23,283 bases of DNA from an uncultured Eubacteriales bacterium (lineage in GTDB: Bacteria; Bacillota; Clostridia; Oscillospirales; Acutalibacteraceae). The position numbers and the translations under genes were made by a program. Location of the stretch: positions 1-23,283 of the forward strand of contig CAKUXU010000003.1 of assembly GCA_934700635.1 (NCBI GenBank), read 5' to 3'. How positions within the stretch are numbered: position 1 is the first letter of the stretch; each line of letters opens with the position of its first letter. Under the pieces are notes generated by a model. The model had not been told where the DNA came from and made no database searches. It saw nothing but the letters and a program-made list of their open reading frames with translations. Positions 22,699 to 23,283 of the stretch are shown piece by piece.

Positions 22699-22839
22699 TA
22701 ATGAAAATACTAATTAAATACTATGTAATTTATAGCAAAAATTGAATTATTGGCAACATATATTATGAATATGTACAAGCAAATTGTATAAAAACATGAT
22801 GTCCACTTATAACTATTAACCAAATTAACATAAAAATTG
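22699..22839. other. Intergenic region without a clear terminator
   Basis: AT-rich. A weak six-base dyad (ACATAT/ATATGT, around 22758-22776) lacks a U-run. No gene or element is supported here. Confidence 0.4.
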
Positions 22840-22868
22840 TTGACTTCATTTTTGTAACCCTGTATAAT
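22840..22868 (+). promoter_or_regulatory. Strong sigma-A-type promoter of the tRNA-like/zinc-ribbon unit
   Basis: TTGACT at 22840-22845 and a perfect TATAAT at 22863-22868 with 17 bases between. The start would be near 22875, 15 bases before the tRNA-like sequence. Confidence 0.8.
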
Positions 22869-22889
22869 CAAGCATAGTAAAGAACACGT

Positions 22890-22961
22890 GCCCAAGTAGC
22901 TTAGTATAGTAGAGCGTTGTTTATAAAATCAGAGGTGTCGGTGCGAGTCCGTCCTGGGGCA
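22890..22961 (+). tRNA. Degenerate tRNA-like sequence (probable pseudo-tRNA or tRNA-like leader)
   Basis: The cloverleaf can be drawn in full. The acceptor is GCCCAAG/CTGGGGC with one A-G mismatch, followed by TA. The D arm is GCTT/GAGC with a nine-base loop, and discriminator A closes the 3' end without an encoded CCA. The T arm is GTCGG/CCGTC with one T-T mismatch and loop TGCGAGT, which lacks the T55 of a normal TTCGANT loop. The anticodon arm (22917-22932) is poor: TTGTT against ATCAG leaves a mismatch, or a bulge with loop TTATAAA, which would give an ATA anticodon not used by normal bacterial tRNAs. A working tRNA is therefore unlikely. It lies in the leader of the zinc-ribbon gene, 29 bases before its ATG. 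Confidence 0.5.
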
Positions 22962-22990
22962 AAATAATATTTTAAAGTGAGGTATGTCTC

Positions 22991-23281
22991 ATGTACGAAG
23001 ACAAAACTTTAGTCTGCAAAGAATGCGGAAACGAATTCGTGTTTACACAAGGTGAACAAGAATTCTATGCTGAAAAAGGTTTCACAAACGAACCACAAAG
23101 ATGTAAATCTTGCCGTGATGCACGTAAAAACGCATCCAGACAAGGTCAAGAACGCGAGATTTTCGTTGCTGAATGTGCATCTTGCGGCGGAGAAGCCAAA
23201 GTTCCTTTCAGACCACGTGAAGATCGTCCTGTTTACTGCAGCGAATGCTTTGCAAAAATGAAAGAACAATCAGCTGAATAA
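22991..23281 (+). CDS. Double zinc-ribbon protein (zf-trcl / CxxC_CxxC_SSSS type)
   Basis: This 96-residue basic protein has two four-Cys zinc sites. The first is C9-x2-C12 with C38-x2-C41 (V-C-K-E-C-G-N-E-F and R-C-K-S-C-R-D-A-R, the zf-trcl-like ribbon). The second is C62-x2-C65 with C83-x2-C86 (C-A-S-C-G-G-E-A and Y-C-S-E-C-F-A-K). The basic stretch R-K-N-A-S-R-Q-G-Q lies between them. The family is common in Clostridia and is presumed to bind nucleic acid; no role is proven. Codon choice is less AT-biased than in its neighbours (many aac, gaa, cgt), and with the strong promoter this suggests high expression. GAGG precedes the ATG. Confidence 0.88.
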   Translation: MYEDKTLVCKECGNEFVFTQGEQEFYAEKGFTNEPQRCKSCRDARKNASRQGQEREIFVAECASCGGEAKVPFRPREDRPVYCSECFAKMKEQSAE

Positions 23282-23283
23282 TT

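Noticed and set aside
22701..22745. 14-codon ORF after the DUF11 gene
   Set aside because: It is very short and AT-rich, with no conserved feature and no good ribosome binding site.
22710..22895. Minus-strand ORF between the DUF11 and zinc-ribbon genes
   Set aside because: It crosses the strong plus-strand promoter and the start of the tRNA-like element and has no supporting signal.
1..23283. CRISPR array or phage structural genes
   Set aside because: No regularly spaced repeats were seen, and no capsid, portal, terminase or integrase motifs appear in any frame.

Overview
The window is AT-rich DNA from a low-GC, spore-forming Firmicute, most likely a Clostridia member of the Oscillospirales/Ruminococcaceae type. 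This rests on strong Shine-Dalgarno sites, the ruvCAB and ecfA-ecfA-ecfT-truA gene order, a YunB sporulation protein, a stand-alone Spo0A effector domain, and DUF11, DUF5711 and zinc-ribbon genes typical of that group. No species is claimed.

Bases 1-4140 (accessory, all minus strand) hold an array of at least five paralogous helical proteins of no recognised family. All start with MAMY or MAIF, share a central motif (I-x-x-I-L-x-G-N) and end with a motif like S-I-Y-x-x-F-K-x-Y-G-I-I. One is only a start at the window edge, one is a two-module version, and one has a frameshift. A scar of the 3' end of an IS200/IS605-type tnpB sits inside the array. Upstream are a short, possibly decayed ORF and a small protein that is only the DNA-binding domain of Spo0A. 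Both this regulator gene and the array have clear sigma-A-type promoters; the regulator's start site is followed by a perfect dyad.

Bases 4300-4930 hold a Cys-rich small membrane protein (minus) with its own terminator, divergent from ruvC. Bases 4935-13778 form one long plus-strand housekeeping operon: Holliday-junction processing (ruvC, ruvA, ruvB), glmM, an RlmI-like methyltransferase, the ECF vitamin/metal transporter energising module (two ATPases plus EcfT, no S component), truA, and a membrane-anchored DUF5711 protein. Most junctions overlap or are nearly so, which implies translational coupling.

Bases 13879-19022: a short, motif-divergent UppS-like prenyltransferase, a bidirectional terminator, then a minus-strand NMT1/SsuA-type ABC importer (lipoprotein, ATPase, permease) and a secreted BspA-type leucine-rich-repeat protein with its own promoter. 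Bases 19033-22698: a sporulation and envelope block made of YunB, a 73-residue Cys-rich membrane protein, a YabE-like DUF348/G5/3D protein with a textbook promoter and terminator, and a DUF11 protein.

Bases 22840-23281: a strong sigma-A promoter drives a degenerate tRNA-like sequence followed by a double zinc-ribbon protein. The two most unusual items are the MAMY array with its Spo0A-C regulator, and the tRNA-like leader.
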